The notes beneath the pieces were generated by a model that was not told the DNA's origin, ran no database searches, and worked only from the letters and a program-made list of their open reading frames with translations. From Trileptium ribeirensis (lineage: Eukaryota > Nematoda > Enoplea > Enoplida > Thoracostomopsidae), in NCBI GenBank assembly GCA_030248225.1, contig JASANE010029999.1:46941-110940 (forward strand): 64,000 nucleotides of DNA. Reading direction: 5' to 3'. Shown here piece by piece: positions 43,831-57,964 of the stretch; position 1 is the stretch's first letter, and each line of letters opens with the position of its first letter. The position numbers and the translations under genes are program-made.

Positions 43831-46800
43831 TTTGTCAAAATAGAAATACCAGTGTTTACTTTTGAAAATGACGGTAACTTTTTTCATATGCTAGACTTTA
43901 AAATAATATTACCTCTATTGCAATCATTGCACTTGTACTGTTTTTTCCTTTTTCTATGTTCCATGGAGACATAAAACCGGCATCAGAGCTGACACAAGGC
44001 AATTTGTCAAGCAAAACCGAAGCCGTGGCGCCTATTTTCAAAGCTAGGAAACACTGCGTACCAATTTCGCCTAAAATATTTGTCGAAACCGACAGCTACT
44101 GCTGAGAAGAGTATACATAAATTGCGGTAGGGAGTCAAACTATTAAGATATTATCTTTTAAAAATCTATTTAAAAAGTGAATATGAATTGTTGAAACATG
44201 ATAAGCGAAAATAAACTTCTCAACCGAACAACGCGTTCTCGTCATCTGACGGACGGCCGTGATATACCGATTCGCTAATCCATAAGTATAGATATCCAAT
44301 ATATAATTATATTTCTATAAAAGAACATTAATTAAGATTTAATTGTGACAGTCTTTACTAAATTAACTACATCTATAAAATTAAATTTTTTTTCACAGGG
44401 ATAATTTTTTTCACTGACTGTGTTTTAGTATATATTTCCACCTACCGTTTACGGCGTTTCATCATTTAATTAAGATCACATAGCTTGTACAAATAATTCA
44501 CGATGGAGCTTTCGATAGCCATAACTCAACAAAGGCTGGTCGGATCGGTTTCAACGATAGCACAAAATGGTTCTTTTAATGTATTCTAGCAGTCTTGGTG
44601 TATAACTTAAACATCTACACCCCGCCTTATTTCTGCTATTATATATCATCACTTTTTGGCCATGTCTCGTTATGTAAACTTTATAATATTATTTGCAACA
44701 AAAGTATGCTTGGAATGCATTAGCCAATTTTACTCAAGATACTTTTAGTACAATGCTACGTAGGTTCTGCGTGTACGTGATTATACATTTGACAACACAA
44801 GATTCTGTTCGTAAGTGAAAACTGCTCAACCGTCGTTAAAAATTGAAATCTGATAACAGTTCGATTCAGGATTTTCGGTATCACTTGTATGAAATTGCAG
44901 GTAAGAACAAATCACAAATTAGTCATATCACAAGATATATGAGGACCTCGTGTGTTGTCACTTTAAATATTTATTCCACTGGATCCGGTATTCCAGTTTA
45001 ATGGCAAATTTAGATCAAAATTTCATCGAATTTTAGTATATTTTCGGTTGACACACGTAGCTAATATTCAATTTATATTTACGGTACCTTAAATTTACCT
45101 GACACTTTTCATCTAATATCCATCAATAAATTAGTATACATCGACGAAACCATGCCCTAAATAGTGTTATAATTGCGTGGTAGAACAATGCTTAACTCTA
45201 AAGTTCGAGAATTAGTCTTAGATTCGAAACGTAAGCCTTTCTTTTCTAGTTTTTGACATACTGAACCAGGCGCAAGGTCATAAATAGGAACCGACATAAT
45301 GCCGAGCACTAACGACTAACCTGTTATTTATTACTTAACGAAAGTCAGTAATATGTTAAAAGCCCTTTAAACTAAGATTATATTTTCAACTATTCCTGCT
45401 GTAAATTACGTATAATGAAACCAAAGTAATCAATCGGTTGAAAGTGGCTTGCTGCTAAATTTTTCGTGCATGTGAGTGACAGCATCGGTATAATTTTAAC
45501 ATTATTGTGTTCAATCAAAGCTTATAACTCAGTTATTAGACGGTATGTTGAGAAATATGTGTGCTACTTGCAAGTATCAAATAGTTACAACTTAAATAAA
45601 CTATATGGCTGCTGAACATAGCCTTCGATTAAAAAGTAGCCACAATACATATGGCCACAGTGCTCCAAATGGAATTCGACTTGAGTATTTTTGTAAGAAT
45701 ATATGCTTAAACACACTTTGAGATTTTATTGAAAGTTCAGAACCAAGAACAATGGTGTAAACATACCCAATTCTATTCGTGTGTATACCGAGTATTTCAT
45801 GATGTTAGACATATAATTTCGTGGCTAATTACGCAACGTATGCCACGTTTTACTGGTTCTACGGCAGTTGGGGTTTCGTCTCTTGCTGGCGATTTGTACC
45901 TATTCACATAACGCACTCCGAATTGCTGTATCACTCTTTACTAGTAGCTTTGGTTGAACAACCCTCTTTCAGAGCAAAATTAGTCCGAATTTCGTGTTAG
46001 TATAATGCGTAACATGATAATTAACGGATGTAGTGGACTTATAGTTTCCCAGCGCATACGGAATTAGTTGATCTTATTATAGTCACAGCGGTGTTATATT
46101 ACTATCATAGCAGCCGCTAGACCGTGTAAAATAGGTTTATACACTTTACATAGATTTGTGCGGAACATCTGTAACCCGATCTCTTACTGTACTGTCGATT
46201 GGCTGATTTTCTTTGAATAGTTAATTAAAATCCGTATATCAGTGGAGCAGTATAGCCAATGTATTGATGTCAACACAAAACTAACATTCACAAAGGAAAT
46301 GTAAGCATTACGTATAAACAGTTTTATACAAATTTCATATTGAATCAATCAATTGCTTTGTTGTAAAATTTGTGTCAAGTGTTGACTTCGTTTAATAAAT
46401 TACGGGACACTACACAGCAGCAGAGGATTTGATACTTAGATCATAGTAAGTTGAACGTGAACAAAGCTGTTGAACAATGTCGTCAAACATACACTTATAA
46501 ACCGAACAGTACAACTGAATCCTCACTTTAGTATAATGATGGTTATAGAAACAGCCTGAAACACTGTTATTAATGGAAAATATTGCAGCATTGCTCGCAT
46601 AGGTGCTCATTCTATTTTAAGCGCTATAATTCATTCATCCTCAAAATTTTGTAATAGCGCACATTCCGATGCGTTTTGTTAATTGATACTGTCCTTGTTA
46701 TGCTGGATTGCACGCGACATATTATTTGCTCGCTTTTTTGGTGTTTATTAAGCACCAGAGCAACATGTCCCAGATAGGTTTATGATATTGCGTACACCGC

Positions 46801-47104
46801 TTGTAACCGGGACAATCTTGTTTCAATTTCTAGTTCGCCATACATGATACGGTAGTTAATTCAAGCATTAAATGGCTTAAAGCTTACTACAATATTGCGT
46901 TTGAGCAGTAGGGTAATACAAATTGGCAAAGCATGTTTACAGTGTGATTCATACGAATATGGCCTGCTGTTTTGTTGTTGGTATCTGTACAAGGGACATG
47001 GCTACGATTGGCTGTTTTTATTTCGCAACTAGAAATACCATATACCAATTACATGAAATAAATATCTTATAATTACCAAAACGCTTACTTGGGCATTTAT
47101 CCAA
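43831..47104. other. AT-rich region without recognised genes
   Basis: Over 3 kb with no credible coding region, RNA gene, tandem array or terminal repeats. Frames of 60-66 aa are isolated and low-complexity. Confidence 0.45.
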
Positions 47105-47300
47105 TTGAAAGTTTTAAGGACGGAAGTTAAAAACATTCTACGACGTTCTCAATATACAAAGCTTAAGGATTAGCCCTTTGCTTAACCTTCACATAATATA
47201 TAAGGGTTGCATTAAACCCAAGTCTAACTTGGAAGCCGCACACACTCGAATCTCACGCAATTAGCTGCTCTTTGTTCTAACGATATAAATCTTCTGCCCC
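47105..47300 (-). mobile_element. MITE family copy 4, degraded
   Basis: On the minus strand the order GAACAAAGAGCAGCTAATTG, AAGTTAGACTTGG, TAAGCTTTGTATATTGAGAA and CTTCCGTCC parallels the copy at 7622-7835, with the central dyad mostly lost. Confidence 0.5.
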
Positions 47301-50300
47301 GTAAATGAAGTATAATGGACTGTGTATCTAACTTTAAAAACCGAATGCCAAACCTCAAAATACTCTAAACTACATACTGATGCTGCCATTATCTATTGTT
47401 GTTTAGCACTACCACAAAGGTCACTCAACCATATAACGGTATCTATCATATCGCCGTTTCACTGCAATCTATTCCGGTTTCTATCAGCATCACAAATCCA
47501 AACGCCAACCAAATATAATTATTTCATAGTCAAAAATATAAAGTCGCCGAACATGAAGGTCTTAAAACCAAATATGCGCTTGGCTCCAAAACCTAATTAA
47601 CAGATCCGCATTCTGATCGTATATCATGCTAAGCTAAACAATCACCAGAGGCATAAATTGAGATGAGAGAACACCGTATGTAAGAGAACAAAGAGTTACA
47701 CAATGTGTTGTTGAATGCAGTTATGTAGGTAAAATGGTATTAGCTTTGGGAAATGTATACATATGTATATTTACGCATATATTTATGTATATATAATATA
47801 AATATTAGACATATAGGTACTATATATTATAATACATTCATGTATAATACAAATAGTTGTATATTAGTGTATATATGACATATATGCGTGCTTTGAGACC
47901 ATTTGCTTTGATTTCAACAGAAGATAATACTTAAGAACCTGTTTTCAACCGGTCGGTGCTGTGAATCTCTCTGACCATGTCTATCAGTGGAAGATGTTTA
48001 TGAAATTATGACTGAAAACTGAATACTCAATTGTATTTAACTGTAGTGTAAAATGAAGCTTTTAAAGAATCATATTACAAAATTATAAACAATATATGTG
48101 TTATTTTATTGTCAAATTGTAGACAATAATTATAAGCAAGGTCTGAGCGAGATGTGCAACAACAATTTGACACAAATGATTGTCGAATAAGAAAAATAAA
48201 TAAAATTTAACGGCTAAAATTTCACTTTTATACATGAAGACACACTTCACAGTGATGCTTGACTGTACCTTGCAACATATTTTCGCTATAGGTTAAAACG
48301 ACGTTTTTAAAAAAGCTGAAGGAATAGCTATAAATATTTCGGCTACTATAAATTTTATACAAATAAGATTGAATGAAACGCTATAATAGAAAGGGTCTCA
48401 TTTGTGCAATACCTGAAGTAACCTAAATATCAAAAACACACTCACAGACACTTGCGGTTGCTTATATTATTTTGTGGAGCTCTTAATGGTAGAGATAGTC
48501 TTTGCCTCAGTCTTTGACTGCTTTTAAAGCCAGTAATATTAGAATTAGTGCTATTCTGCAAAATATTTCTTTATGTACGTTCATCTAGTGATATATATAC
48601 AAAATCAGATATGTACAGTCGCGTTAACCGCAATGACTTGGCGAATTCTGTATGCCAAAATGAGATTAACTAGCTGGTTAAATCTAGAGCTCGTGAATCA
48701 AATTTTGTAGAAGAGTATGAAACACGGGTATACTCGTGCGTAGTAAAGGGACCAAATCTGTGTCATTAAATTGCATAATTTTTTGCTGAAAAAGTTTTGT
48801 GCTGACTTGGTGTTTGTTATTTCGTTACCGCGGCACTGGTATGCATGAAATTTTCTGCTTTACTAGATATAACATTTTGCCTGTACCATGCCAGTTTTTA
48901 CGATCTCCACTTAAACAGTTCTTACATTGTGGGTCAAAATATAGGAACGATACCCTTTTGACGCACGTTAAGCGAGGGTTCGAAAAGTACTTCGGGGGTT
49001 TCGATGTGCGTCAAATCCCTTTAAATGTTCGTCAAGCTATGAACACTGATATGAAAATATAATGATATAAAAAGCTGTACACAAACATATCAGGACACAA
49101 ACGCATGTCCTGAATGGTTATTTCACTCATTCATCGCTAGAATCCGTCTGCACTGAAAACTTTGCAAGAGTTCGTGGATTGGGGCCCGTTGGGTCGTTAC
49201 CAGCTATCAAGGAGTTTTGGCAGAGCCCGTGAAACAGGAAGCCTTCCTTCAACCGAGGCTTAGAAATTTATAAATTTTAAAATTTCTGTATTTTTCGGGT
49301 AAGGGGGATAAAATAAGATGTACCGGAAACACTGCCAAAATGTTTCTGACAGAGCGTGAACGCGAATATTAAGTATATTTTACGTAATACATAAATTAGC
49401 TTCAGAACTGCATTTTGGTTAAATTTTGTGTGAACTTGGTGCGTTTTGGGAGAAAACAATTCACCGCCAGAATCGAACCAGGGAATGTCGATATTTCGCC
49501 ATGAGGCAAGGACCAGGGGGGTCACGCGTTCTGAAACAGGGGAACCGAAAAATTACCGAACATCAAACTCCCAATTTGGATAGCGCAGATTTACCACCGT
49601 ATCATATACCCTAAATAAGACACACAAACTGTAACTCTGTTGTCACTAAAAGCAAAATTAGTTTTCACGATGATATTCACACGGTCTAAAATTTTGAGAG
49701 GCACTGAAAATCATTACACGTGGAGCATCCTGGGCGTGACCCCAGAGCTTGTACATTTGTGGGCACATTTGCTATTTCCATTGTAGCAGTGAATCATTAT
49801 CATTCTTTATATATCCTGTACTAGTGAGTGCGAAATATAACGCAGGGCATTACCGTTTTGTTTTTGAGTGGAAAATGACCATTTTGTGATCTGCCATAAG
49901 CTGCTATTCCAAATTCCTTGAAAGTAGAATGTGGGTCAACCCATGATTGCGCAGCGAGTGGTATCGCTGCGAGCGACGGTTATATCCATATAACGTTTGA
50001 ACGGATCGCCCCATCGTAATATCACCATCAAATAACCACCAAAATTGAAAACCTTAATATTCTCAGATTTAACGAATTACAGCGTTTCGCTTCGAAATCC
50101 ACGAAATCAAGCATGTTTCAAAAAGCGTGGGCTAGAGAATTCTATGTGATATATGCCGCAGAATTCCAAACATTTTATATGTGTATCAGGTATTACGTTT
50201 CCAATAGGCAATGAGATTAGAGCACGAATAGGAGCCACCTATGATTCCCTCCTGTTCGAATACCATTGGTTATAGGAGACCTAATACCTAGTACCCCCAT

Positions 50301-52301
50301 AAGATATTGGGACCATATACCCCTGTAATCTTTTGGGGTCAGGCCGAAACAAGACCACATCTCCGGATAGCGGAAACTATATGCGTGTAACTGAATGTCA
50401 TACTCTTCTATAATATTTAATCATAGACTCTTGGTACAATCACAAATCCATGAAAGTTGACTCTGCTGAAAAGTGTTATATTCTTCGGCTTTCCCTTACC
50501 AAGGCCGCGATACGACGCTGTCGTTTAAGCTCTTAGTTCCCCCTCCCACAGGTTTTCGAGCCACTAAATTCAGAGCTCTTCATGTTTTCGAACTAATTTT
50601 CAGACCAATAAATCTTTTTTAATCACTCTTTCAGATCCCTCTAATATTTTTGAACCACTTTTTCAGACCCCCAGATTTTCAACACAACGAATTTTTCAGT
50701 TTTTAGTGGGTCGAAAACTTGGGGGGGCGGGGGTTTAAAAAATGGTTCGAAAATACAGAAAGTTACGAATCTAGTTGGTCAAAAATCCGGACGGTCATAG
50801 ATTGGTGGTTCAAAAGTCTGGTTGGGATATAAGTCAGTGGCTCGAAAACTTGGGTGGTGTGGATGTGGTGGTCTAAGAACATGGGTGGGCTGCATCTTAT
50901 TTTCGACCTACTTGGTCTGTCGAAATCCTGAAAGGTAGGGGGAAGCGACCGAAACCTACCTCGCGCGATAGTAACGGAAAGCTGAAGAGTATCGAACTCT
51001 CCAGCAGAGTAGACTATCATCGGCTCTTGGTACAATCAAGACATTACCTATAACAGCATACATTATGTGTATTAGAATATAGATAAATGACTTACCGATT
51101 TGATCATGCCGCTTGTATTTGTGACTTGTCTAAATATGTTGAAAGATATTTATTGATCATTTTATTGATCAGGCTCTTTTCGTTTACACCATTGAGAATG
51201 CCTAAAATTACAATGCAAATCTAATTCAAACAAATTGAAAAAGAAATACAACCAAAATTAGTTAAAATCATATATAAATATAATTTTACAATTAAAATAC
51301 AGTCCAGGTACAAAGCTCATGTATTTAGTAACTTGTTCGTCTTAAAATATTAATAAGTTATATTGTACGAAAGCGATTGTCATCTGTAAACGTTCACCCT
51401 ACAATTTCAGGTTATAATTTTTCTACTAAAAATTCTAGTCAGGGCAGTCATGTTTTCAGATAATGTCTGGCTTTAAAATATAGAGTTCTTTGAAATGAAT
51501 TTTCTAAATACACACTCTGCGTCGGCGAAATTGCAGCAAACACATGCCCGCATCGCTGGAGTCTGCAGGATCCTAAGTTATCACATAACGATTATTAGTT
51601 AGATTTAATGTTAGCATGCTTATGAAATAAAAATAATTACCCAAAACCATAGTTGATGCTGTAAGCTAAAAGTATAAATGTCAAATTATATTATTCATTT
51701 AAACACCGAACGGCGCGGGAACTAGAATATACCGAAATGCAGCCATATCCTAATTCTACAACACTACGTAGCAGTAACCACCGTGCATGCCAGCAATATA
51801 AAGAATATTAATTCAATATATAAAAATTTAATATATCAAACCAAAAACGCAAGCATGCCCCGCCATATTCGACATGTTATGAAACCTTTTTGGTAGCACT
51901 ATAATAAAAGTTATACTATGTGTAATACAGAAATAATGAAATGTTTATAATTCAGATGAAATCTGAACATTAGACAATCGATTGTTTTTGAGTATAAGAG
52001 AAGTAAGAAAACATCAATAACATGCACAATTTTGCTTTAAAGCTGTGTAGTTGAAATATTTTTTAAATTTCCGAAATTTAGTCATGTATTCAATGAAGCA
52101 GCTACTATGTCAAGGACCGTGTACGGACACACATCTGACAAACATGAAATAAGTAATCACGGCTGATGCCCTTACTAAAAATTTATACTTTGTTGGTATA
52201 TTTATTTTTGTGAAAATTATCTCTATACTAAAATGTCTATATTATATCGGAGCCAACCACATCGAAACTAGCATTCTTGTGTTTTTGACAGACTTTAGGC
52301 T

Positions 52302-52586
52302 GTGGCATTGTCTTCTTATTTGCCCGGTATTGCTGTAAGTTCCACTGTTCCTCATTCACAAGTGATTTATTTTACCAAATGCGACTTCTGGAGTCCAAAA
52401 TCATATCAAGAAACGTGCTCTACAAACGCCTTGGATTTGACTGACGGCATGAAAGGTGACAAAATTCTTTTTCTTCAGGGGCTCTGTTCATTTTATGGCA
52501 CTTTATCCTTAGCAGGAGTTATGGGCTTCCAGGCAGTGCAGTTATATATTGTTCATTTTAACACAAATTATCAAATTACGCGGTAG
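52302..52586 (+). other. 94-aa frame mirrored in the right arm, doubtful
   Basis: An open frame present in both arms (58,990-59,256 on the minus strand). The stretch CSTNALDLTDGMKGDKILFL and a Leu/Val/Gln-rich end are preserved. The arms differ by frameshifts near the start. No family recognised and no start or splice context stands out. Preservation may reflect only the recent duplication. Confidence 0.2.
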
Positions 52587-52748
52587 TTACTGTGGTATAC
52601 GACAGAAAATTACGAGGTGCATCTATTTCGCAACATTCGCAAATTTTCAACTTTAGGGGTTTTATTTAGGGCTCAAAAAATTTCAACGACATTTTGTGTC
52701 GTTCTTTTTCGGTATAAAGTATAATTAATCTATAACCTAACAGAAAAT

Positions 52749-53582
52749 TAAAATTATAGATTTATAGAGCTGGAAGCGGTATAGGTTGACCCGCGGAGCA
52801 CCACCATCACCCGGAGAGGGGTGGCGGATTGTAACCGTGATTGACAGCGCCGTTTCGTATTCCACGCTGGTAATACATGAGGTAAGCTAAAATTATAGAT
52901 TTATAGAGCTGGAAGCGGTATAGGTTGACCCGCGGAGCACCACCATCACCCGGAGAGGGGTGGCGGATTGTAGCCGTGATTGACAGCGCCGTTTCGTATT
53001 CCACGCTGGTAATACATGAGGTAAGCTAAAATTATAGATTTATAGAGCTGGAAGCGGTATAGGTTGACCCGCGGAGCACCACCATCACCCGGAGAGGGGT
53101 GGCGGATTGTAGCCGTGATTGACAGCGCCGTTTCGTATTCCACGCTGGTAATACATGAGGTAAGCTAAAATTATAGATTTATAGAGCTGGAAGCGGTATA
53201 GGTTGACCCGCGGAGCACCACCATCACCCGGAGAGGGGCGGCGGATTGTAGCCGTGATTGACAGCGCCGTTTCGTATTCCACGCTGGTAATACATGAGGT
53301 AAGCTAAAATTATAGATTTATAGAGCTGGAAGCGGTATAGGTTGACCCGCGGAGCACCACCATCACCCGGAGAGGGGTGGCGGATTGTAGCCGTGATTGA
53401 CAGCGCCGTTTCGTATTCCACGCTGGTAATACATGAGGTAAGCTAAAATTATAGATTTATAGAGCTGGAAGCGGTATAGGTTGACCCGCGGAGCACCACC
53501 ATCACCCGGAGAGGGGTGGCGGATTGTAGCCGCGATTGACAGCGCCGTTTCGTATTCCACGCTGTTAATACGTGAGGTAAGC
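52749..53582. repeat. Tandem array, 6 x 139 bp (left arm)
   Basis: TAAAATTATAGATTTATAGA recurs at 52,749, 52,888, 53,027, 53,166, 53,305 and 53,444; six units fill 834 bp exactly. Units are nearly identical. Private changes: GTAACC in unit 1, GGGCGG in unit 4, and GCCGCG plus GTTAATACGTG in unit 6. Each unit gives the same 65-aa minus-strand frame, an artefact of repetition. Confidence 0.97.
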
Positions 53583-54381
53583 GCATAATTAATTAACGTT
53601 GCCGGTTCGTTAAAAGTCTGGAAATTTCGTGTTGCATCCTTATTTCAATAAAGATTTGTTCGCAGTCATGATAATTTAAATGTATAATTCAGCTATTAAT
53701 TTTGAGTATTTATACTGATACTTTTAGTTATCTCAGCTGTGATTAACAGGATTTGTACTGCTTTTTTAGCTTCTTAATAAGGCAGTGGGTACAACAGGGC
53801 ACGGGGCATGGCGGCGTGGGTAGGATTGGGCTCCGGCACTTCCGATTCTGGTGCAGGACAAGCTTACGTCGAAATTAGGATAGTCCGTTCACAGTAGACC
53901 AACCTCATTCTTCAAAATCTAACGGCTTCAACTTCAAAATCAAAAGGTAATTATGTAGAACATCCCATATTCAAAAATATGACTAATACTGCACAAATTT
54001 TTGATGCTGTGATTTTGTTTTCGGTTTATTTCAGACTCTGCATCTTGCATCAGGCGTCTTGCTTCATGCACCATGTTGCGCCATGCGTCTTCCCTTTAAG
54101 AGGTGTATCACATATATCGCCAAACCAAGTCGCGTGTACCTAATTTAGCCAAATATTAACCATATAAACATTTCTGGTCAATTTTTAGTTTCGGAAGCTG
54201 CGGTCAAAGACGGCGACCGTCTGCAATGCAAGACAAGGAATAAATTCCGTTACGTCATTCGACGCTTGAAATTTCGTACTAAATTATGTACATATGCAAA
54301 TAGCTACTTTGCTAAATCTTAATAACGAACAATAAGCTAAGACACTATATATAATATTTTGAAGCAAAAGAAACGGCAATG
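53583..54381. other. Left-arm sequence between array and tRNA-like segment
   Basis: AT-rich. A GC-richer patch near 53,790-53,870 (GGGCATGGCGGCGTGGG, CTTCCGATTCTGG) is mirrored near 57,715-57,760. CATCTTGCATCAGGCGTCTT words form a short local repeat near 54,045-54,090. Confidence 0.5.
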
Positions 54382-54452
54382 GCCTGATAGCTCAATGATT
54401 GAGCTATTGATTAATACGTAACTGATTCTTGGTTCGAGCCCGAGTCAGAACT
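54382..54452 (+). repeat. tRNA-like SINE head or tRNA pseudogene, left arm
   Basis: A-box-like GATAGCTCAATGATTGAG and B-box GGTTCGAGCCC at 54,431-54,441 have tRNA-like spacing. Acceptor pairing is poor (only CTGA/TCAG). Mirrored at 57,131-57,190, where 8 bases around the B-box are missing. Confidence 0.5.
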
Positions 54453-55226
54453 TCCATGCTTCCAATTTTTATCATATATATGGTACAAACGTCCGTGATA
54501 AGATTCTATTGTATAAAACATTTATTGAGCAACGGTTTTGTCAGTGAGGTTTGCAGATATGCAGGTGACTCTTAAATAAGATCATGAACCGCTAACAATA
54601 GAACCTGCTGTGATCCATTTCTTTTAAGAAAATATACACAATTTGAATCTAAAAATTTCACCAAAGTTTCATTTTTGTACATTAGAGCTTTTAGTAATTC
54701 CAGCAGCTAAGGTGATTTAACCATGTACAAAGTTGATCTGTAGAGAAAATTACTATCAGGCAGACCAAAAACGTAAACAATGTTAAATCGTTATTGCTAA
54801 ACACTAAGATTGGATTTTATGGACAACCAAAATTTTTATCTACAGTACCAATATCATGAGAGCATAAAAATGTTATAGAGAAGTATAACACTCGACCGTA
54901 TCCACATAGATTGCCTTATCCGATGACATTGTCTTTTTTCAGCTTACTCTCTCAAGTTCTGTTTCTGGTTCTATTCCTGGTGTACCCAATATTTATTTTG
55001 AGGGTTTTTACCAAAATACCTAAGATAGCTTATATTTGGTGAACCCGACATTATCCCAGTGCACATCAGTCTATGCTAAGAGTAAAAGAGTAATGAGCTC
55101 AAATATGCTTGATCTGCAGCTGGCCGCGGGAGTAGTGTAGTGATCACGCAATATATAGTAACTGCTATCGAACGCGTTATGATTCGCCGGTTAGACTAAC
55201 ATCAGCAATTTCCATCCGTTTCAAGC

Positions 55227-55297
55227 GGGTCCGTGGTGTATGGTTAACACGCTGCGGCGTACGCGTAAGGCCTGATGTACGATTCCCGGCGGAACCC
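55227..55297 (+). repeat. tRNA-like segment 2, left arm
   Basis: 71 bp from GGGTCCGTGGTGTATGGTTA (A-box-like TGGTGTATGG) to ACGATTCCCGGCGGAACCC (B-box-like, acceptor end). The ends pair partly (GGGT with ACCC). Mirrored at 56,306-56,372 with small indels. The loop sequence is not typical, so a tRNA-derived repeat is more likely than a working tRNA gene. Confidence 0.5.
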
Positions 55298-55457
55298 AAT
55301 TTTGAGCTTGAGCGGGATTTAACAAAATAACTAACATAGCTTATAGTCATACTCCTCTACAACTATTTGTTCATGTACAGATGCTAATATCAATTTCAAA
55401 TTTTATAAGTTTGTAAAACATGTTAAGTTTTGCATACGATAAAACACTAAACCGTTG

Positions 55458-56147
55458 GGCTGGAAACACCAGGGTTAGATCAAACACTAAGTATTACGCT
55501 ATTTCTGCATTTAGACAACTACTGCTGTGCATTCGAGAGAATTGCATTTATTTAATACAATTTTAGAGCACGGGCTATTGCTTGAGGCCTATGATTCATT
55601 TAAACAGTCAGGTCTCCACATAATGAATGGGTACAGTTAAATAATTCAATAGAAATGTTTTAGAAGAAATATTGGTTAAGAATTTACAATTTTTTTAATA
55701 TCTGTAGCAGGTGCATTTTTTTATTTCACATATTAAGGCCGGTGAACACGATACTTGTTTCCATCATGGATCCATAATTTACATGGTGTCGTGCTTTCGA
55801 TTTAATAGGTGCAGTACATATATGAACACAGATGCTAGTTACAACCTGGATATATATTGCCGCCTGTGAAGTCCGGACTAAACGCCTTTTACCGCCTGCA
55901 ACCCGGGTTAAAAATATTTTTTCCATTTTAGCATAGCCTAAGTGTGATTATTCAAAAGCAATAAGAAAAGGACAATCGAAACTTTTGAATGGCTGTTTGG
56001 AACAACTGATACACCGTTGCAACAATATTAGTCGTAGTTCAGATGTGAAACCAAGGTATGCATATAAGAAGGTTAGTGAATGTTCCCAGTTTGTTGCTCT
56101 GGATATCGGAACGAGAACAAACGAGGTAGAAAGGTGAGTTTACGGGT
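55458..56147. other. 690-bp spacer of the giant inverted repeat
   Basis: Unique sequence between the arms; the two sides show no inverted similarity. A 66-aa minus frame (55,726-55,926) is not recognisable. AT-rich, no gene seen. Confidence 0.75.
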
Positions 56148-56305
56148 CAACGGTTTAGTGTTTTATGTATGCAAACTTTAACATTTTACAAACTTATAAA
56201 ATTTGAAATTGATATTAGGCATCTCTGTACATGAAAACAAATAGTTGTAGAGGAGTATGACTATAAGCTATGTTAGTTATTTTGTTAAATCCGCTCATCA
56301 AAATT

Positions 56306-56372
56306 GGGTTCCGGGGAATCGTACATCAGGCCTTACGTACGCCGCAGCGTGTTAACATACACCACGGGACCC
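56306..56372 (-). repeat. tRNA-like segment 2, right arm
   Basis: Inverted copy of 55,227-55,297. It differs by small indels (GGGTCCCG, TATGTTAAC, GTACGTAAGG), typical of the indel-rich difference between the arms. Confidence 0.5.
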
Positions 56373-57130
56373 GGTTGAGCGGATGGAAATTGCTGATGTT
56401 AGTCTAACGCGCGAATCATAACGCGTTCGATAGCAGTTTACATATATTGCGTGATCACTACACTACTCCCGCGGCCAGCTGCAGATATTGAGCTCATTAC
56501 TCTTTTCCTCTTAGCATAGATGTGCACTGGGATAATGTCGGGTTCACCAAAATATAAGCTATTTAGGTATTTTGGTAAAAACCCTCAAATATGAATATTG
56601 GGTACACAGAATAGAACAGAAACAGAACTTTAAAAATAAGCTGAAAGAACATGTATCAAATAAGGCATCTATGTGGATACAGTCAAGTGTTATACTTCTC
56701 TATTATAACATTTTTATACTCTCATGATATTGGTACTATTAGATAAAAATTTTGGTTGTCCATAAAATCCAATCTTAGTGTTTAGCAATAACGATTTAAC
56801 ATTGTTTACATTTTTGGTCTGCCTAATAGTAATTTTCTCTACAGATCAACTTTTATTACGTGGTTAAATCACCTTACGTGTGGAATTACTAAAAGCTCTA
56901 ATGTACAAAAATGAAACTTTGGTGAAATTTAGATTCCAAATTGTGTCTTTCTTAAAAGAAATGGGATCACAGCAGGTTCTATATTGTTAGCGGTTCATGT
57001 CTTATTTAAGAGTCACCTGCATATCTGCAAACTCACTGACAAAACCATTTCTCAATAATGTTTTTTGCGATAGAATCTTATCACGGACGTTTGTACCATA
57101 TATATGATAAAAATTGGAAGCATGGAAGTT

Positions 57131-57190
57131 CTGACTCGGGCTCAAACCAATTACGTATTAATCAATAGCTCATCATTGAGCTATCAGGCC
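57131..57190 (-). repeat. tRNA-like SINE head, right arm
   Basis: Inverted copy of 54,382-54,452, with GGTTTGAGCCC at the B-box position and a short deletion before it. Confidence 0.5.
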
Positions 57191-57964
57191 ATTGCCGTTT
57201 CTTTTGCTTCAAAATATTATATATAGTGTCTTACTTATTGTTCGTTTATTTAAGATTTAGCAATAGCTATTTGCATATGTACATAATTTTAGTACGAAAT
57301 TTCAAGCATCAATGAGCGTAACGGAATTTATTCCTTGTACTACAGTACAAACAGTACCGCCATTTTGATTCGAAACGAAAATTGAGCCAGAATGTTTATA
57401 TGGTTAATATTTGGCTAGATTAGGTACACAACTTGGTTTGGCGATATATGTGATACACCTCTTAAAGGGAAGACGCATAGCGCCAGACATGAGGTGCATG
57501 AAGCAAGACGCCTGATGCAAGATGCAGAGTCTGAAATAAACGAAAACAAAATCACAGCATCAAAAAATTTGTGCAGTATTAGTCATATTTTGAATATGGG
57601 TGTTCTACATAATTACCTTTTTGATTTTGAAGTTGAAGCCGTTAGATTTTGAAATGAGGTTGGGTCTCCTGTGAACGGACTCTGTAATTTGACGTAAGCT
57701 TGTCCTGCACCAGAATCGGAAGTGCCGGAGCCCAATAGCCCCGCGCCGCCATGCCCCGTGCCTTGTTGTACCCACTGTGCTATTAAAGTTAAAAAAGCAG
57801 TACAATCCCTTAATCACAGCTGGGTAACTAAAAAGTATCAGTATAAATACTCAAAATTAATAGCTGAATTATACATTTAAATTATCATGACTGCGAACAT
57901 CTTTATTGAAATAAGGTGCAACACGATTTCCAGAATTTTAACGAACCGGCAACATTTAATTATG

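Larger units (their letters stand above)
47641..55457 (+). repeat. Left arm of a giant inverted repeat
   Basis: The reverse complement of 64,000 (CCAGAGGCATAAATTGAGAT) starts near 47,645. Collinear inverted matches run to ACCGTTG at 55,451-55,457. Landmarks: 48,617/63,030, 49,505/62,140, 50,820/60,750, the 139-bp array, and tRNA-like segments at 54,382 and 55,227. The arm is AT-rich and contains no recognised transposase, polymerase or long ORF. Because the right arm ends at the window edge, the true outer border is unknown. Confidence 0.95.

Noticed and set aside
43621..43974. 117-aa plus-strand ORF
   Set aside because: It starts inside a hAT-like repeat piece and has low-complexity Leu/Phe/Tyr-rich content; no family.
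52807..53560. Five identical 65-aa minus-strand ORFs
   Set aside because: They are the same 139-bp repeat unit read repeatedly; 139 is not a multiple of 3 and there is no sign of protein selection.
54382..55297. Functional tRNA genes
   Set aside because: A- and B-box-like blocks exist, but acceptor and anticodon stems do not fold well; more likely SINE heads.
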